Shown here: positions 51,292 through 60,674 of the stretch, in pieces | How positions within the stretch are numbered: position 1 is the first letter of the stretch | Layout of the letters: each line of letters begins with the position of its first letter | Source: Neobacillus sp. WH10 | GTDB taxonomy: Bacteria; Bacillota; Bacilli; Bacillales; Cytobacillaceae | Reading direction: 5' to 3' | Assembly: GCF_030123405.1 (NCBI RefSeq) | Contig: NZ_CP126110.1 | Coordinates: 1,550,001-1,614,000 of the forward strand | DNA: 64,000 nt | Notes under the pieces: model-generated | The model's input: the letters and a program-made list of their open reading frames with translations, nothing else | Database searches by the model: none | Told to the model about the DNA's origin: nothing | Translations under genes and position numbers: made by a program

Positions 51292-51483
51292 ATGATTAAT
51301 CAAGATAAGACCTTACAATTTATGCAGATTGCGATGAAATACTTACCAGAAGCAAAAGAGCAATTAGATCAAGCAGGCGTAGAATTATCGATGGAGTTAA
51401 TTCAGCCATTTATGAATTTGTTTACAAAAGTGATGCAAGAAGCCTATGAACTTGGCAGGGAAGATGCCTTTAGTGAAAAGTAA
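51292..51483 (+). CDS. comZ: ComZ
   Basis: 63-aa helical protein (TLQFMQIAMKYLPEAKEQLDQAG) 17 nt behind med with ribosome site AAGGAG. B. subtilis ComZ, of the same size, lowers comG expression. Together with med and comK the window holds three competence genes in two clusters. Confidence 0.92.
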   Translation: MINQDKTLQFMQIAMKYLPEAKEQLDQAGVELSMELIQPFMNLFTKVMQEAYELGREDAFSEK

Positions 51484-51489
51484 TCTAAA

Positions 51490-51524
51490 AATAAGCTGCC
51501 CGTTATAGCAGCTTATTTCTTTTT
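51490..51524. terminator. Bidirectional terminator after comZ
   Basis: Stem aataagctgc / gcagcttatt with an 8-nt loop. Confidence 0.9.
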
Positions 51525-51809
51525 CCAAAATTGTTCAATAATTGGATAAGCCTTTTGAAACAAGGGCTTTAATCCCCGTACAGATTCCATTAAGGTATCG
51601 ATATTCATCATTAGTTCCCCATAATCGATGGAGGGTTGGTTATGAGTAGGTTCTTGGCGATGATGAGGCTGGTGTTGGTGTGCTTCCCTTCTTGGACCAA
51701 ACATGAATCTAGTGAACCGATCTTGCTCAAAATGCTCTTGGGATTCTTCTGGCTCTTCTAAGTCTTCTTTGTCTTTCCAATCTTGCTCCACCTGCTCCTG
51801 ATTTTCCAT
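51513..51809 (-). CDS. Hypothetical protein in the yjzB position
   Basis: 98 aa. The first 60 residues are acidic then His/Gln/Pro-rich and probably disordered; the last 35 (YGELMMNIDTLMESVRGLKPLFQKAYPIIEQFWKKK) form an amphipathic helix. Ribosome site AAGGAGG about 10 nt upstream of ATG. Coat-associated or YppG-like proteins of bacilli share this His-rich plus helix layout, but I cannot assign it. In B. subtilis the small gene yjzB lies between comZ and fabHA. Confidence 0.65.
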   Translation of the reverse strand: MENQEQVEQDWKDKEDLEEPEESQEHFEQDRFTRFMFGPRREAHQHQPHHRQEPTHNQPSIDYGELMMNIDTLMESVRGLKPLFQKAYPIIEQFWKKK

Positions 51810-51935
51810 TCCTAGCTGCCTCCTTTCTGTAAATGCTTCTTGAATTAGAATATGACTTAACGAATAAAAGGAGAGTACATTAGCGGAGTATAAATAAGAA
51901 GAAACAGTTGCCTTAAACAGGTTTTATTTGATAAA

Positions 51936-51954
51936 ATTAGTACCAAGTCATAAT
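51936..51954 (+). promoter_or_regulatory. Probable FapR operator of fabH-fabF
   Basis: TTAGTACCAAGTCATAAT: the left half TTAGTACC is the exact FapR half-site and the right half is degenerate. It overlaps the expected -10 region (GATAAAAT just upstream). FapR represses fabHA-fabF in B. subtilis and is released by malonyl-CoA. Confidence 0.75.
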
Positions 51955-52015
51955 AATTGATATTAATCCTAAGGATATTAGAAGGAAGTATGACAATAAA
52001 AAGGAGATGGAATTT

Positions 52016-52948
52016 GTGAGAGCTGGTATTGTCGGTATTGGCAGGTATTTACCGGAAAAAATTGTCACCAATCATGATTTAGAAAAAATAATGGATACCT
52101 CTGATGAATGGATTCGTACCAGAACAGGAATCGAAGAACGGAGAATCGCTGCTGACGATGTTGATTCATCAGATATGGCATTTGCCGCTGCTCAAAAAGC
52201 AATTCAAGATGCAGGAATTACTGCTGATGAGATTGATTTAATTTTGGTTGCGACGGTTACACCAGATTCGCCGTTTCCATCCGTTGCCTGTGGGATTCAA
52301 GAAAGATTAGGAGCAAAAAAAGCAGCTGCAATGGATATTAGTGCAGCATGTGCTGGCTTTATGTATGGAATAGTCACAGCAAAACAGTTTATTGAGTCTG
52401 AAGTCTATAAATACGTGCTTGTAGTAGGGGTTGAAAAGCTTTCAAAAATTACAGATTGGAATGATCGTAATACCGCTGTATTATTTGGGGACGGTGCTGG
52501 GGCAGCAATCATTGGCCCAGTTTCAGAAAACCGCGGCATTCTTTCTTTTGAACTAGGTGCAGACGGCACAGGTGCGAAACACCTTTACCAGGACGAATAT
52601 ATCATTATGAATGGACGAGAGGTTTTCAAGTTTGCTGTACGTCAAATGGGCGAGAGCTGTGTACATGTTCTGGAGAAGGCAGGTTTAACGAAAGAGGATG
52701 TTGATTTTCTCATTCCACATCAAGCCAATATCCGTATTATGGAAGCGTCTAGACAAAGATTAGAGCTTCCTGATGAAAAAATGTCCAAAACAGTTAAAAA
52801 GTATGGTAATACTTCATCAGCATCGATACCGATTTCTATTGTGGAAGAATTAGAAGCAGGAAAAATTAAAGATGATGACTTGATCGTGATGGTGGGCTTC
52901 GGCGGCGGTTTAACGTGGGGCGCGATTGCCATTCGCTGGGGGAAATAA
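52016..52948 (+). CDS. fabH: Beta-ketoacyl-ACP synthase III
   Basis: 310 aa, first condensing step of fatty acid synthesis (acyl-CoA plus malonyl-ACP). Catalytic Cys112 in ISAACAGFMYG, His in PHQANIRIM and Asn in YGNTSSASIP; GFGGGLTWGAIAIRW at the end. GTG at 52016 with AAGGAG 9 nt upstream gives the standard MRAGIVGIGRYLP; an ATG at 52007 would abut the ribosome site. FabHA-type, next to fabF as in B. subtilis; a second FabHB elsewhere is likely. Confidence 0.96.
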   Translation: MRAGIVGIGRYLPEKIVTNHDLEKIMDTSDEWIRTRTGIEERRIAADDVDSSDMAFAAAQKAIQDAGITADEIDLILVATVTPDSPFPSVACGIQERLGAKKAAAMDISAACAGFMYGIVTAKQFIESEVYKYVLVVGVEKLSKITDWNDRNTAVLFGDGAGAAIIGPVSENRGILSFELGADGTGAKHLYQDEYIIMNGREVFKFAVRQMGESCVHVLEKAGLTKEDVDFLIPHQANIRIMEASRQRLELPDEKMSKTVKKYGNTSSASIPISIVEELEAGKIKDDDLIVMVGFGGGLTWGAIAIRWGK

Positions 52949-53137
52949 AATAGAAAGCGGATGCGCATTGAATAGGGGCGATATAGGGAGAATTATCGAC
53001 TGACAAGCAAAGTACAGACAAAGATTAGTCTCCCTTCATGGTACTGAAAGCAAAAGCTTTTTGAAGCAAGGCAGTTTTCGAAGCATTTTGATTTTAGATA
53101 AATATAGGAAAGTTAATGTATAAAAGGAGATGTAGAA
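52949..53137 (+). repeat. Possible decayed family A repeat between fabH and fabF
   Basis: Starts ATAGAAAGCGGATGCGC, one base off the family A head, right after the fabH stop; the rest shares little with other copies. No terminator with a T run, so the two genes may still be joined on one transcript. Confidence 0.35.
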
Positions 53138-54376
53138 ATGGAAAAGCGTAGGGTTGTAGTAACAGGCATTGGAGCGGTAACCCCGCTAGGAAACGATGCA
53201 GATACTACTTGGAAAGGGATATTAGAAGGAAAATCGGGCATTGGACCTATGACACGAGTGAATGCAGATGAGTATCCAGCAAAAGTAGCTGCAGAAGTAA
53301 AAGACTTTAATCCAGAAGTTTTTATCGAAAAAAAAGATGCCCGAAAAATGGATCGTTTTACGCAATTTGCAGTAGCTAGTGCATTAATGGCTGTTAGAGA
53401 TGCCAATCTAACGATTAACGAAGATAATTCCCATCGTGTAGGGGTATGGATTGGATCTGGCATTGGAGGTATGGAAACATTTGAACAGCAATTTGAGATA
53501 TTCCAAAAAAGAGGCTATAAGCGTGTTAGTCCATTCTTTGTACCGATGTTAATCCCGGATATGGCAACGGGCCAAGTTTCTATCACACTTGGCGCTAGAG
53601 GATTTAATTCCTGTACCGTAACTGCATGTGCAACCGGAACGAATTCCATTGGCGATGCCTTTAAAGTGATTCAGCGCGGCGATGCCGATGTTATGGTAAC
53701 CGGCGGTGCTGAAGCACCGATTACGAAAATGTCTGTTGCCGGCTTCTGTGCTAATACTGCTCTGTCTACAAATCCTGATCCGCAGACAGCAAGTAGACCT
53801 TTTGATAAAAACCGTGATGGCTTTGTTATTGGTGAAGGAGCAGGAATCGTAATATTGGAAGAATTGGAGCATGCATTGGCACGTGGGGCGAAAATATATG
53901 CAGAAATCGTTGGCTACGGGGCAACTGGTGATGCCTATCATATCACAGCACCTGCGCCTGGCGGTGAAGGCGGTGCCCGGGCAATGAAAATGGCTATTAA
54001 CGATGCTGGATTAAAGCCGGAAGAAATTGATTATGTGAATGCCCACGGAACCAGTACCGAATATAACGATAAGTTTGAAACACTCGCTGTTAAAGAAGTA
54101 TTTGGTGAGCATGCTTATAAGCTTGCTATGAGTTCAACGAAATCAATGACCGGTCATCTTCTAGGGGCAGCTGGCGGTGTCGAAGCTATTTTTACCGTGC
54201 TTGCCATTAGAGACAGTATGCTGCCACCGACTATTAATTATGAAACACCTGATCCAGAATGTGATTTGGACTATGTGGTGAAAACAGCACGTTCTAAAGA
54301 AATCAAGGCAGCCATGAGCAACTCGCTCGGCTTCGGCGGTCATAATGCTACTATTGTATTCAAAAAATACGAATAG
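53138..54376 (+). CDS. fabF: Beta-ketoacyl-ACP synthase II
   Basis: 412 aa elongating condensing enzyme. Cys164 in VTACATGTNSIGDAF, His in VNAHGTSTEYND and STKSMTGHLLGAAG, lysine in the latter stretch, GFGGHNATIVF near the end. Ribosome site AAAGGAGA. Partner of fabH under FapR control. Confidence 0.97.
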   Translation: MEKRRVVVTGIGAVTPLGNDADTTWKGILEGKSGIGPMTRVNADEYPAKVAAEVKDFNPEVFIEKKDARKMDRFTQFAVASALMAVRDANLTINEDNSHRVGVWIGSGIGGMETFEQQFEIFQKRGYKRVSPFFVPMLIPDMATGQVSITLGARGFNSCTVTACATGTNSIGDAFKVIQRGDADVMVTGGAEAPITKMSVAGFCANTALSTNPDPQTASRPFDKNRDGFVIGEGAGIVILEELEHALARGAKIYAEIVGYGATGDAYHITAPAPGGEGGARAMKMAINDAGLKPEEIDYVNAHGTSTEYNDKFETLAVKEVFGEHAYKLAMSSTKSMTGHLLGAAGGVEAIFTVLAIRDSMLPPTINYETPDPECDLDYVVKTARSKEIKAAMSNSLGFGGHNATIVFKKYE

Positions 54377-54389
54377 AAATAAGAAAAAT

Positions 54390-54420
54390 GGCCAGGCATA
54401 AATGTCTGGCCGTTTTTTTT
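54390..54420 (+). terminator. Terminator after fabF
   Basis: Stem ggccaggca / tgtctggcc with a 4-nt loop, then eight T residues that also begin the adjacent repeat. Confidence 0.9.
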
Positions 54421-54556
54421 GGCCAATAGGAAAGTATAACTTTATTATGAATCAAAAGTGCACTAAGGAAAGCTCGCAGTTGAAAACCTTTGCTTTTCGA
54501 TGAATTACGCCTCATGAACCGCCCATAGAGGTTCGCCAATAGGTGAGGCTTCTTTA
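54412..54556 (+). repeat. Interspersed repeat, family C, copy 3
   Basis: Head TTTTTTGGCCAATAGGAAAGTATAAC and tail with TTACGCCTC ... CGCCAATAGGTGAGGCTTCTTT correspond to copies 1 and 2; a 50-nt internal stretch is unique to this copy. Like copy 2, it starts in the T run of a terminator. Confidence 0.6.
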
Positions 54557-54651
54557 CTTAAACGGAAGAAACCCAATGATTCAAAGAACTTCTTCTAAAA
54601 AAAATCATAAAATGTCCAGAGGGAGAACTTGAGTTAAATGGGGTGAAGTAA

Positions 54652-55422
54652 ATGGGAATCATTCGAACAGATCAATGGTTACAAGAGGAGTTTGATCGCC
54701 CAGCTAAAATATGTGAAAAGCTCCAACCTTATTTTAAGGGGCAAACCGCACATGAAATTTACAATCAACTAATGAAATTTGGGATGTATCGACCTTCAAG
54801 ATCCTCAAGAAACAATCTAAAAATGATGTTGGATCAAAAAGCATGGGATAAAGTAGAAAAGCTTTTTTCTAAATATAAAAGTAATTGGGATGGACCGGAT
54901 GTACCTATCTTTCTCTTTCCGTTAGCTCAATCTGGCTTTTTTTTTAGTAGACAGGAAAAGAGTAAAGCTGGGGTCTCATTCCCTGATAAAATGTTTCTTT
55001 TTATTTCATATTATGATGATCCAAAAGAAATCGAAGCACTTCTGGTTCATGAATACCACCATGTCTGCCGATTACGAATGTTAGGTAAAAAAATGGAGGA
55101 TTACACCTTGCTAGACTCTATCATCATCGAGGGACTGGCAGAATATGCTGTATTAAAAAATTGTGGACGGGAATATTTAGCTACGTGGTGTCATATGTAT
55201 ACAGAAAAGGAACTAACAAATTTTTGGGATCGTTATTTAAAAAATCAATTGCACAAGAAAAAGAATGAACGAGGACACGATGAACTTTTATATGGAGGCG
55301 GAAGAGTTCCAAAATTACTCGGCTATGCAGCAGGATATAATATTATTGGAAAATTTTATGAAAAACATAATTATTCTACAAAACTATCTTTTACCATCCC
55401 TGCCGCTAAATATGTAGAATAG
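54652..55422 (+). CDS. yjaZ: YjaZ, DUF2268 putative zinc protease
   Basis: 256 aa. Zinc site HEYHH (residues 133-137, in LLVHEYHHVCRLRML) and a downstream glutamate in IIIEGLAEYAV form an HExxH...E gluzincin pattern of DUF2268. No signal peptide, so cytoplasmic. Native substrate unknown. Position between fabF and appD is the same as in B. subtilis. Confidence 0.88.
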   Translation: MGIIRTDQWLQEEFDRPAKICEKLQPYFKGQTAHEIYNQLMKFGMYRPSRSSRNNLKMMLDQKAWDKVEKLFSKYKSNWDGPDVPIFLFPLAQSGFFFSRQEKSKAGVSFPDKMFLFISYYDDPKEIEALLVHEYHHVCRLRMLGKKMEDYTLLDSIIIEGLAEYAVLKNCGREYLATWCHMYTEKELTNFWDRYLKNQLHKKKNERGHDELLYGGGRVPKLLGYAAGYNIIGKFYEKHNYSTKLSFTIPAAKYVE

Positions 55423-55440
55423 AAAAATAAATTTACCAAG

Positions 55441-55468
55441 AAAAGCCTATTATACAAGGCTTTTTTTA
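55441..55468 (+). terminator. Terminator after yjaZ
   Basis: Stem aaaagcct / aggctttt followed by a T-rich tail. Confidence 0.85.
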
Positions 55469-55592
55469 TTTTTATATTTATGAAAATTACCAATTTTGTA
55501 AAAAACTCTTGCAATTGTAATAATTCTGTAATAAAATTCTATTAAAATATAACAAATTAACAGAATAATTCAAAAAAGTAAGAAGGTGGACT

Positions 55593-56615
55593 ATGAGCAC
55601 TAAAAAGTCACGTCTCAAAGAGATACCGCTGCTCGAAGTGAAAAATTTGGAGACAGCCTTTGATATTGATGGAACTGATTACAATGCTGTAGATAATGTT
55701 TCGTTTCAGGTAAAACCGCGGCAAATTGTCGGAGTTGTTGGAGAATCAGGCTGCGGTAAATCTGTTATGAGTCTGTCGATTATGCAGCTGCTTCCAAAAG
55801 GAATTGGAAAAGTCAAATCAGGCGAAATAATTTTTGATGGAATTAATCTTACGAGTATGACTGAATCCCAAATCAATAAAATCCGTGGTAAGGACGTTTC
55901 AATGATCTTCCAAGAGCCAATGACCTCTCTGAATCCAGTATTTACAATTGGATATCAGTTGCAAGAGGTTCTTTTTAACCATTTAAAAATTTCGAAACAA
56001 GAAGCTCGACAGAAAGCGATCGCCCTATTAAAGAGTGTTGGAATTTCCCGCCCCGAAAAAATTGTTGATGAATACCCACATCAATTATCAGGCGGTATGA
56101 GACAAAGGGTAATGATTGCAATCGCCATTGCCTGCCAGCCTAAATTATTAATCGCAGACGAGCCAACAACAGCTCTAGATGTAACTGTACAGGCACAAAT
56201 TTTGGAGCTTTTAAAAGAGATACAAGAGATAAACGATATGTCCGTTATCCTAATAACACATGATTTAGGAGTAGTAGCGGAAATGTGTGATGAAGTCATC
56301 GTTATGTATGCGGGGAAGATTGTTGAAAGAACAGATGTTGATACTTTGTTTCATGATCCTAAACATCCATATACAACATTATTATTGGGTGCAATTCCTA
56401 AGATGGAAGAAACGGAAGAACGTTTAAGCTCAATACAAGGTATTGTCCCATCATTAACAAATATGCCAAAAGTTGGCTGCCGTTTTGCAAACCGGTGTCC
56501 AAAAGCAATGCCTGAGTGCTTTACAGTTACCCCTGTTCTCGAAGATGTTGAACAAGGCCATGAGGTTGCCTGTTTACTCTTTGAAACAAGTAAACCAAGA
56601 GAAGGGGTGAGGTAA
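55593..56615 (+). CDS. appD: Oligopeptide ABC transporter ATP-binding protein AppD
   Basis: 340 aa. Walker A GESGCGKS, Q-loop MIFQEPMTSLNP, signature LSGGMRQR, Walker B LLIADEPTTALD, then the oligopeptide-specific C-terminal extension with the cysteines of CRFANRCPKAMPEC, which hold a 4Fe-4S cluster in related OppD proteins. Ribosome site AAGGTGG. First gene of appDFABC; its stop overlaps the appF start by one base. Confidence 0.95.
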   Translation: MSTKKSRLKEIPLLEVKNLETAFDIDGTDYNAVDNVSFQVKPRQIVGVVGESGCGKSVMSLSIMQLLPKGIGKVKSGEIIFDGINLTSMTESQINKIRGKDVSMIFQEPMTSLNPVFTIGYQLQEVLFNHLKISKQEARQKAIALLKSVGISRPEKIVDEYPHQLSGGMRQRVMIAIAIACQPKLLIADEPTTALDVTVQAQILELLKEIQEINDMSVILITHDLGVVAEMCDEVIVMYAGKIVERTDVDTLFHDPKHPYTTLLLGAIPKMEETEERLSSIQGIVPSLTNMPKVGCRFANRCPKAMPECFTVTPVLEDVEQGHEVACLLFETSKPREGVR

Positions 56616-57625
56616 TGAGCACAGTTTCCGTACATAAGAACAAAGAAAAAACCTCCTCACAATCTGAAAACCTTTTAGAGATTCAGAATCTGAAAACCTA
56701 TTATCCTGTTAAAGGCGGATTTTTTAAACGCACCGTAGGTAATGTAAAAGCGGTTGATAATATTTCTTTTGAGATTAAGAGAGGGGAAACACTAGGACTA
56801 GTAGGAGAATCTGGCTGTGGGAAATCTACTGCTGGCCGGACTATATTACGACTATTAAAACCAACAGAAGGTAGTATTCTTTTTGATGGTAAAGATATTA
56901 CTAGAATTTCCGGAAAATCACTTCGAGAGATTCGCAAAGATATGCAAATGGTGTTTCAAGATCCGTATGCTTCTTTGAACCCGATGCAAATGGTAGGTGA
57001 TATCATTGCAGAACCTATTTATAACTTTTCAAAGAAGAGTAAAGCTGAATTGAAACAGGAAGTCATGGATTTATTGAATAAAGTAGGTTTACCACAAGAA
57101 GCCTACTTCAAGTATGCCCATGAATTTTCCGGCGGCCAGCGCCAAAGAATCGGAATTGCCCGCTCCCTTGCACTTAGACCAAAATTAATTATTGCAGATG
57201 AACCAGTCTCAGCACTTGATGTATCCGTTCAGTCACAGGTTTTAAATCTATTAAAGGATTTACAAGAAGAATTTGATTTAACATTCCTATTCATCGCTCA
57301 TGATTTAAGTGTGGTAAAACATATGAGTGACAGAATAGGTGTTATGTACTTAGGAAACATGGTAGAGATTGCAGATAAGGATCTCCTGTACGCAGAACCT
57401 CTCCATCCATACACACAGGCTTTAATTTCGGCGATTCCATCTCCAGATCCAAGGGTAAAGAAAGAAAGAATTATTTTAAAAGGAGATGTACCGAGTCCAA
57501 TCAATCCACCATCAGGCTGCCCATTCCATCCACGCTGTCCAATGGCAATGGAGGAATGTTCTAAGACGAAGCCCATATTAAAGGAGGTGAAGCCTTCTCA
57601 TCGAGTAGCTTGCCACCTTTATTAA
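56615..57625 (+). CDS. appF: Oligopeptide ABC transporter ATP-binding protein AppF
   Basis: 336 aa. Walker A GESGCGKS, Q-loop MVFQDPYASLNP, signature FSGGQRQR, Walker B LIIADEPVSALD and C-terminal CPFHPRCPMAMEEC. Pairs with AppD to energise oligopeptide import. TAATG junction with appD. Confidence 0.95.
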   Translation: MSTVSVHKNKEKTSSQSENLLEIQNLKTYYPVKGGFFKRTVGNVKAVDNISFEIKRGETLGLVGESGCGKSTAGRTILRLLKPTEGSILFDGKDITRISGKSLREIRKDMQMVFQDPYASLNPMQMVGDIIAEPIYNFSKKSKAELKQEVMDLLNKVGLPQEAYFKYAHEFSGGQRQRIGIARSLALRPKLIIADEPVSALDVSVQSQVLNLLKDLQEEFDLTFLFIAHDLSVVKHMSDRIGVMYLGNMVEIADKDLLYAEPLHPYTQALISAIPSPDPRVKKERIILKGDVPSPINPPSGCPFHPRCPMAMEECSKTKPILKEVKPSHRVACHLY

Positions 57626-57765
57626 AGAAGCGGAAGCGACCGTTTAGCGACGAATGGACAGGAACGCTCTGTATGTGAAAAAGAAAATCAATTCAATGTT
57701 GACTTTTCGTATGGAGGAGATGGGCTGTACACTAGCGCTGCAAGCTGGAGCTAGACTGTAATCAA
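57625..57765 (+). repeat. Interspersed repeat, family A, copy 4, inside the app operon
   Basis: Begins directly at the appF stop with AAAGAAGCGGAAGCGACC and ends GGAGCTAGACTGTAATCAAA. It separates appF from appA, so its hairpins could change the ratio of ATPase to binding-protein message. Confidence 0.7.
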
Positions 57766-57799
57766 ATTTTACCTAACAAATCTTATAGGGGGGAAACAA

Positions 57800-59518
57800 A
57801 TGAAGAAAAGAAGTATGCTTATGCTAGCCGCATTAATGCTTGTCCTATCAGCTTTTTTGGCGGCCTGCAGCGGTGGAGAAAAAGCAGGTACGAAGGAAAA
57901 GGACAAGGAAGGCACTAAGACTGGCGAAACATCAGGAAAGCCGCAGGATGGCGGAACATTAGTGTATGCACTTGATTCATCTCCGAAAGGTATATTCAAC
58001 TGGGCTTTCTACGATGATGCTGTCGATTCTCAAGTGCTCGATTTGTTTGATGAAAGTTTAATTGATTTTGATGAGAACTTAAAGGCACAACCACATATTG
58101 CCTCATGGAAAACAGCAGACAATAAGGTATTTGACTTTGAAATTAAAAAAGGCGTTAAATGGCATAATGGCGAAGAGTTATCAGTGAAAGACTGGGAATT
58201 CGCATTATACACGCTTGCTGACAAAGATTATGAGAATTCTCGCTTTGAAAATGTAAAAACAATTGAAGGTGCGCAAGATTTCCACGATGGAAAGACGGAT
58301 AAAATCTCAGGCATTAAAGTAATTGATGATTACCACATCCAAATTACTTTTGATAAGGCACGTGTAAACAATTTGGAAAATGTTTGGACATATCCATTGT
58401 CACGCAAGGAATTTGAAGGTATAGCTGTAAAAGACATGCCGGCTGCTGAACAAGTTCGTACAAAGCCAGTAGGTTTAGGACCATTTAAGGTTACAAAAGT
58501 GGTACCAGGTGAATCGGTAGAAATGGAACGCTTTGATGATTACTTTGGTGGTAAGCCGCATATTGAAAAGCTTGTAGTTAAAGTTATCGACCCATCTCTT
58601 TCCGTTGGGGAATTAAAAAATGGCACACTTGATATGACTTCTTTCCATCCAAGCATTATCGATCAAGTAAAGGCACTTGATAATGTAAATGTAATAACAT
58701 ATCCAGGCTTAAGCTACTACTATGTTGGTTTCCGCTTAGGCACTTATGATGGCGAGAAAAATATCATGAATGATCCAAAATATCAAAACTTAAAACTTCG
58801 CCAAGCAATGTATTATGCTATTAATCGTGAAGAATGGGTTAAAGCGTTCTTCTTTGGTGTAGGTAAACCAGTAAACCGTCCGATTCCAACAAATCACTGG
58901 ATTGCAGCAGATAATAAAGAACTAGAGCAATTCAAATATGATCCTAAGAAAGCAAAAGCATTGTTAGATGAAGCAGGCTATAAAGATGTTAACGGCGATG
59001 GCTTCCGTGAGGATCCAAATGGTAAGGAATTTGTTGTAAACTTCAGTCACTATGCAACACAAAACCCAACATTTGAACAACGTGCAAAAGCTATGACTCA
59101 ATATTGGGAAGCAGTTGGTTTAAAAACAAAACTTAATATGATAGATTTTAACCTTTACTATGACATGCTTGACAAGGCTGATAAATCTATGGAAGTATAC
59201 TTTGCTGGCTGGTCAACTGGTACGGATCCAGATCCTACTGGACTCTGGAGTTCGAAAGCACTTTGGAATCATCCGCGCTGGGTGAGTGAAGAGAGCGATA
59301 AATTATTGGATCAAGCACTTGATATGAGTGTTGTCGGCACTGATGCAAAAAAACGTAAAGATATTTATGTACAGTGGCAAAAACTTTTCATGAAAGAGCT
59401 TCCTGGATTACCAATTGCAGAGATTGAAGAAACAATGGCAGTTAGCAAGCGAGTTCAAGGCACTAAATTTGACGTATCAGGGATGAATCGTCCAAATGAA
59501 TGGTGGATTAAGCAATAA
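57800..59518 (+). CDS. appA: Oligopeptide-binding lipoprotein AppA
   Basis: 572 aa SBP_bac_5 family. Signal peptide with lipobox LAAC (lipid-attached C23), low-complexity Gly/Lys/Thr linker, then the peptide-binding domain starting GGTLVYALDSSPKGIFNWAFYD. Ribosome site ATAGGGGGG. Catches peptides for AppBCDF. In B. subtilis 168 appA carries a frameshift; here the frame is intact, so the system should work. Confidence 0.95.
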   Translation: MKKRSMLMLAALMLVLSAFLAACSGGEKAGTKEKDKEGTKTGETSGKPQDGGTLVYALDSSPKGIFNWAFYDDAVDSQVLDLFDESLIDFDENLKAQPHIASWKTADNKVFDFEIKKGVKWHNGEELSVKDWEFALYTLADKDYENSRFENVKTIEGAQDFHDGKTDKISGIKVIDDYHIQITFDKARVNNLENVWTYPLSRKEFEGIAVKDMPAAEQVRTKPVGLGPFKVTKVVPGESVEMERFDDYFGGKPHIEKLVVKVIDPSLSVGELKNGTLDMTSFHPSIIDQVKALDNVNVITYPGLSYYYVGFRLGTYDGEKNIMNDPKYQNLKLRQAMYYAINREEWVKAFFFGVGKPVNRPIPTNHWIAADNKELEQFKYDPKKAKALLDEAGYKDVNGDGFREDPNGKEFVVNFSHYATQNPTFEQRAKAMTQYWEAVGLKTKLNMIDFNLYYDMLDKADKSMEVYFAGWSTGTDPDPTGLWSSKALWNHPRWVSEESDKLLDQALDMSVVGTDAKKRKDIYVQWQKLFMKELPGLPIAEIEETMAVSKRVQGTKFDVSGMNRPNEWWIKQ

Positions 59519-59697
59519 ATACAGCAGACTGACATGCAATAGACTATGTTAAATGCTTATATTAATAAAGTTTAAGCTCAATTTTGTTTTTTTTGGAGGG
59601 GCAGGGGGAATCTGTTCTCCTAGTCTCTCCTATTTTTAACGAATTGAGTTACATAGACCTGTCGAATTTAACATAGTTATAGACAAGGAGAATGCAC

Positions 59698-60663
59698 ATG
59701 CTAAAGTATGCATTTCGAAGAATTTTGGGCATGATTCCGATGTTATTCCTCATTTCCATAGTAGTCTTTACCTTGGCAAAATTAATGCCTGGAGATTCTC
59801 TCGGCGGTGAAATTGATCCAACAAACACAAATCCGCAATATATTGCTGAAATGCGGGAAAAATATGGTTATAACGACCCGTTACCACAGCAGTATGCCCG
59901 CTGGGTTAGTAACTTTGTACAAGGGGATTTTGGTAAATCAACACGATTTAAAATTCCAGCAGCAGAGGTAATTGGAGAACGTATTCCGAACACATTATTA
60001 CTCGGATTTTCTTCAATATTAATTACTTATATTCTCGCATTCCTTATGGGAACATATGCTGGAAGAAAACCATATACTCTTGGTGATAACCTAATAGGAG
60101 GATTGAACTATTTGGGTTTATCCATTCCATCTTTTATCGCCGGGGTATTTGCAATATTCTTCTTCTCATTTACGTTAGACTGGTTTCCATCCAATGGATC
60201 TGTAGGTATTGGAGTATCCGAAGGTACATTAGAATATTGGCTAAGCCGTCTTCACCATGTATTTCTACCGGCTGTTGTACTTGGATTATTAAGTACTGCA
60301 AGTTATACCCAATTCTTGCGCAATGATATTATTGAAAACAGCCGAAAAGATTTTGTCCGCACTGCACGTGCGAAGGGGACACCAGAAAGAAAGATTTACA
60401 ATGTTCATATTTTAAGGAACTCGATTATCCCGCTTATTACCTTTTTAGGATTTGATATAGTTGCCATAATTAGCGGTGCAATTATCACGGAATCGATTTT
60501 TACTTATCCAGGTCTTGGACAACTATTCTTACAATCAGTAGGTACCAGAGATTATCCAGTATTAATGACGTTGACAATGTTATTCTCGTTCTTAACACTT
60601 ATCGGCAACCTAGTGGCAGATATATTATATGGTGTTGTAGATCCGAGAATTAGGCTAGATTAG
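59698..60663 (+). CDS. appB: Oligopeptide ABC transporter permease AppB
   Basis: 321 aa with six membrane helices; N-terminal LKYAFRRILGMIPMLFLISIVVF and the cytoplasmic EAA loop TARAKGTPERKIYNVHILRNSIIPLI. ATG at 59698 is 7 nt behind AAGGAG; the ATG at 59692 is too close to it. A 180-nt gap separates it from appA, containing a G-rich stretch but no clear terminator. Confidence 0.95.
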   Translation: MLKYAFRRILGMIPMLFLISIVVFTLAKLMPGDSLGGEIDPTNTNPQYIAEMREKYGYNDPLPQQYARWVSNFVQGDFGKSTRFKIPAAEVIGERIPNTLLLGFSSILITYILAFLMGTYAGRKPYTLGDNLIGGLNYLGLSIPSFIAGVFAIFFFSFTLDWFPSNGSVGIGVSEGTLEYWLSRLHHVFLPAVVLGLLSTASYTQFLRNDIIENSRKDFVRTARAKGTPERKIYNVHILRNSIIPLITFLGFDIVAIISGAIITESIFTYPGLGQLFLQSVGTRDYPVLMTLTMLFSFLTLIGNLVADILYGVVDPRIRLD

Positions 60664-60674
60664 GGGGAAAAAAG

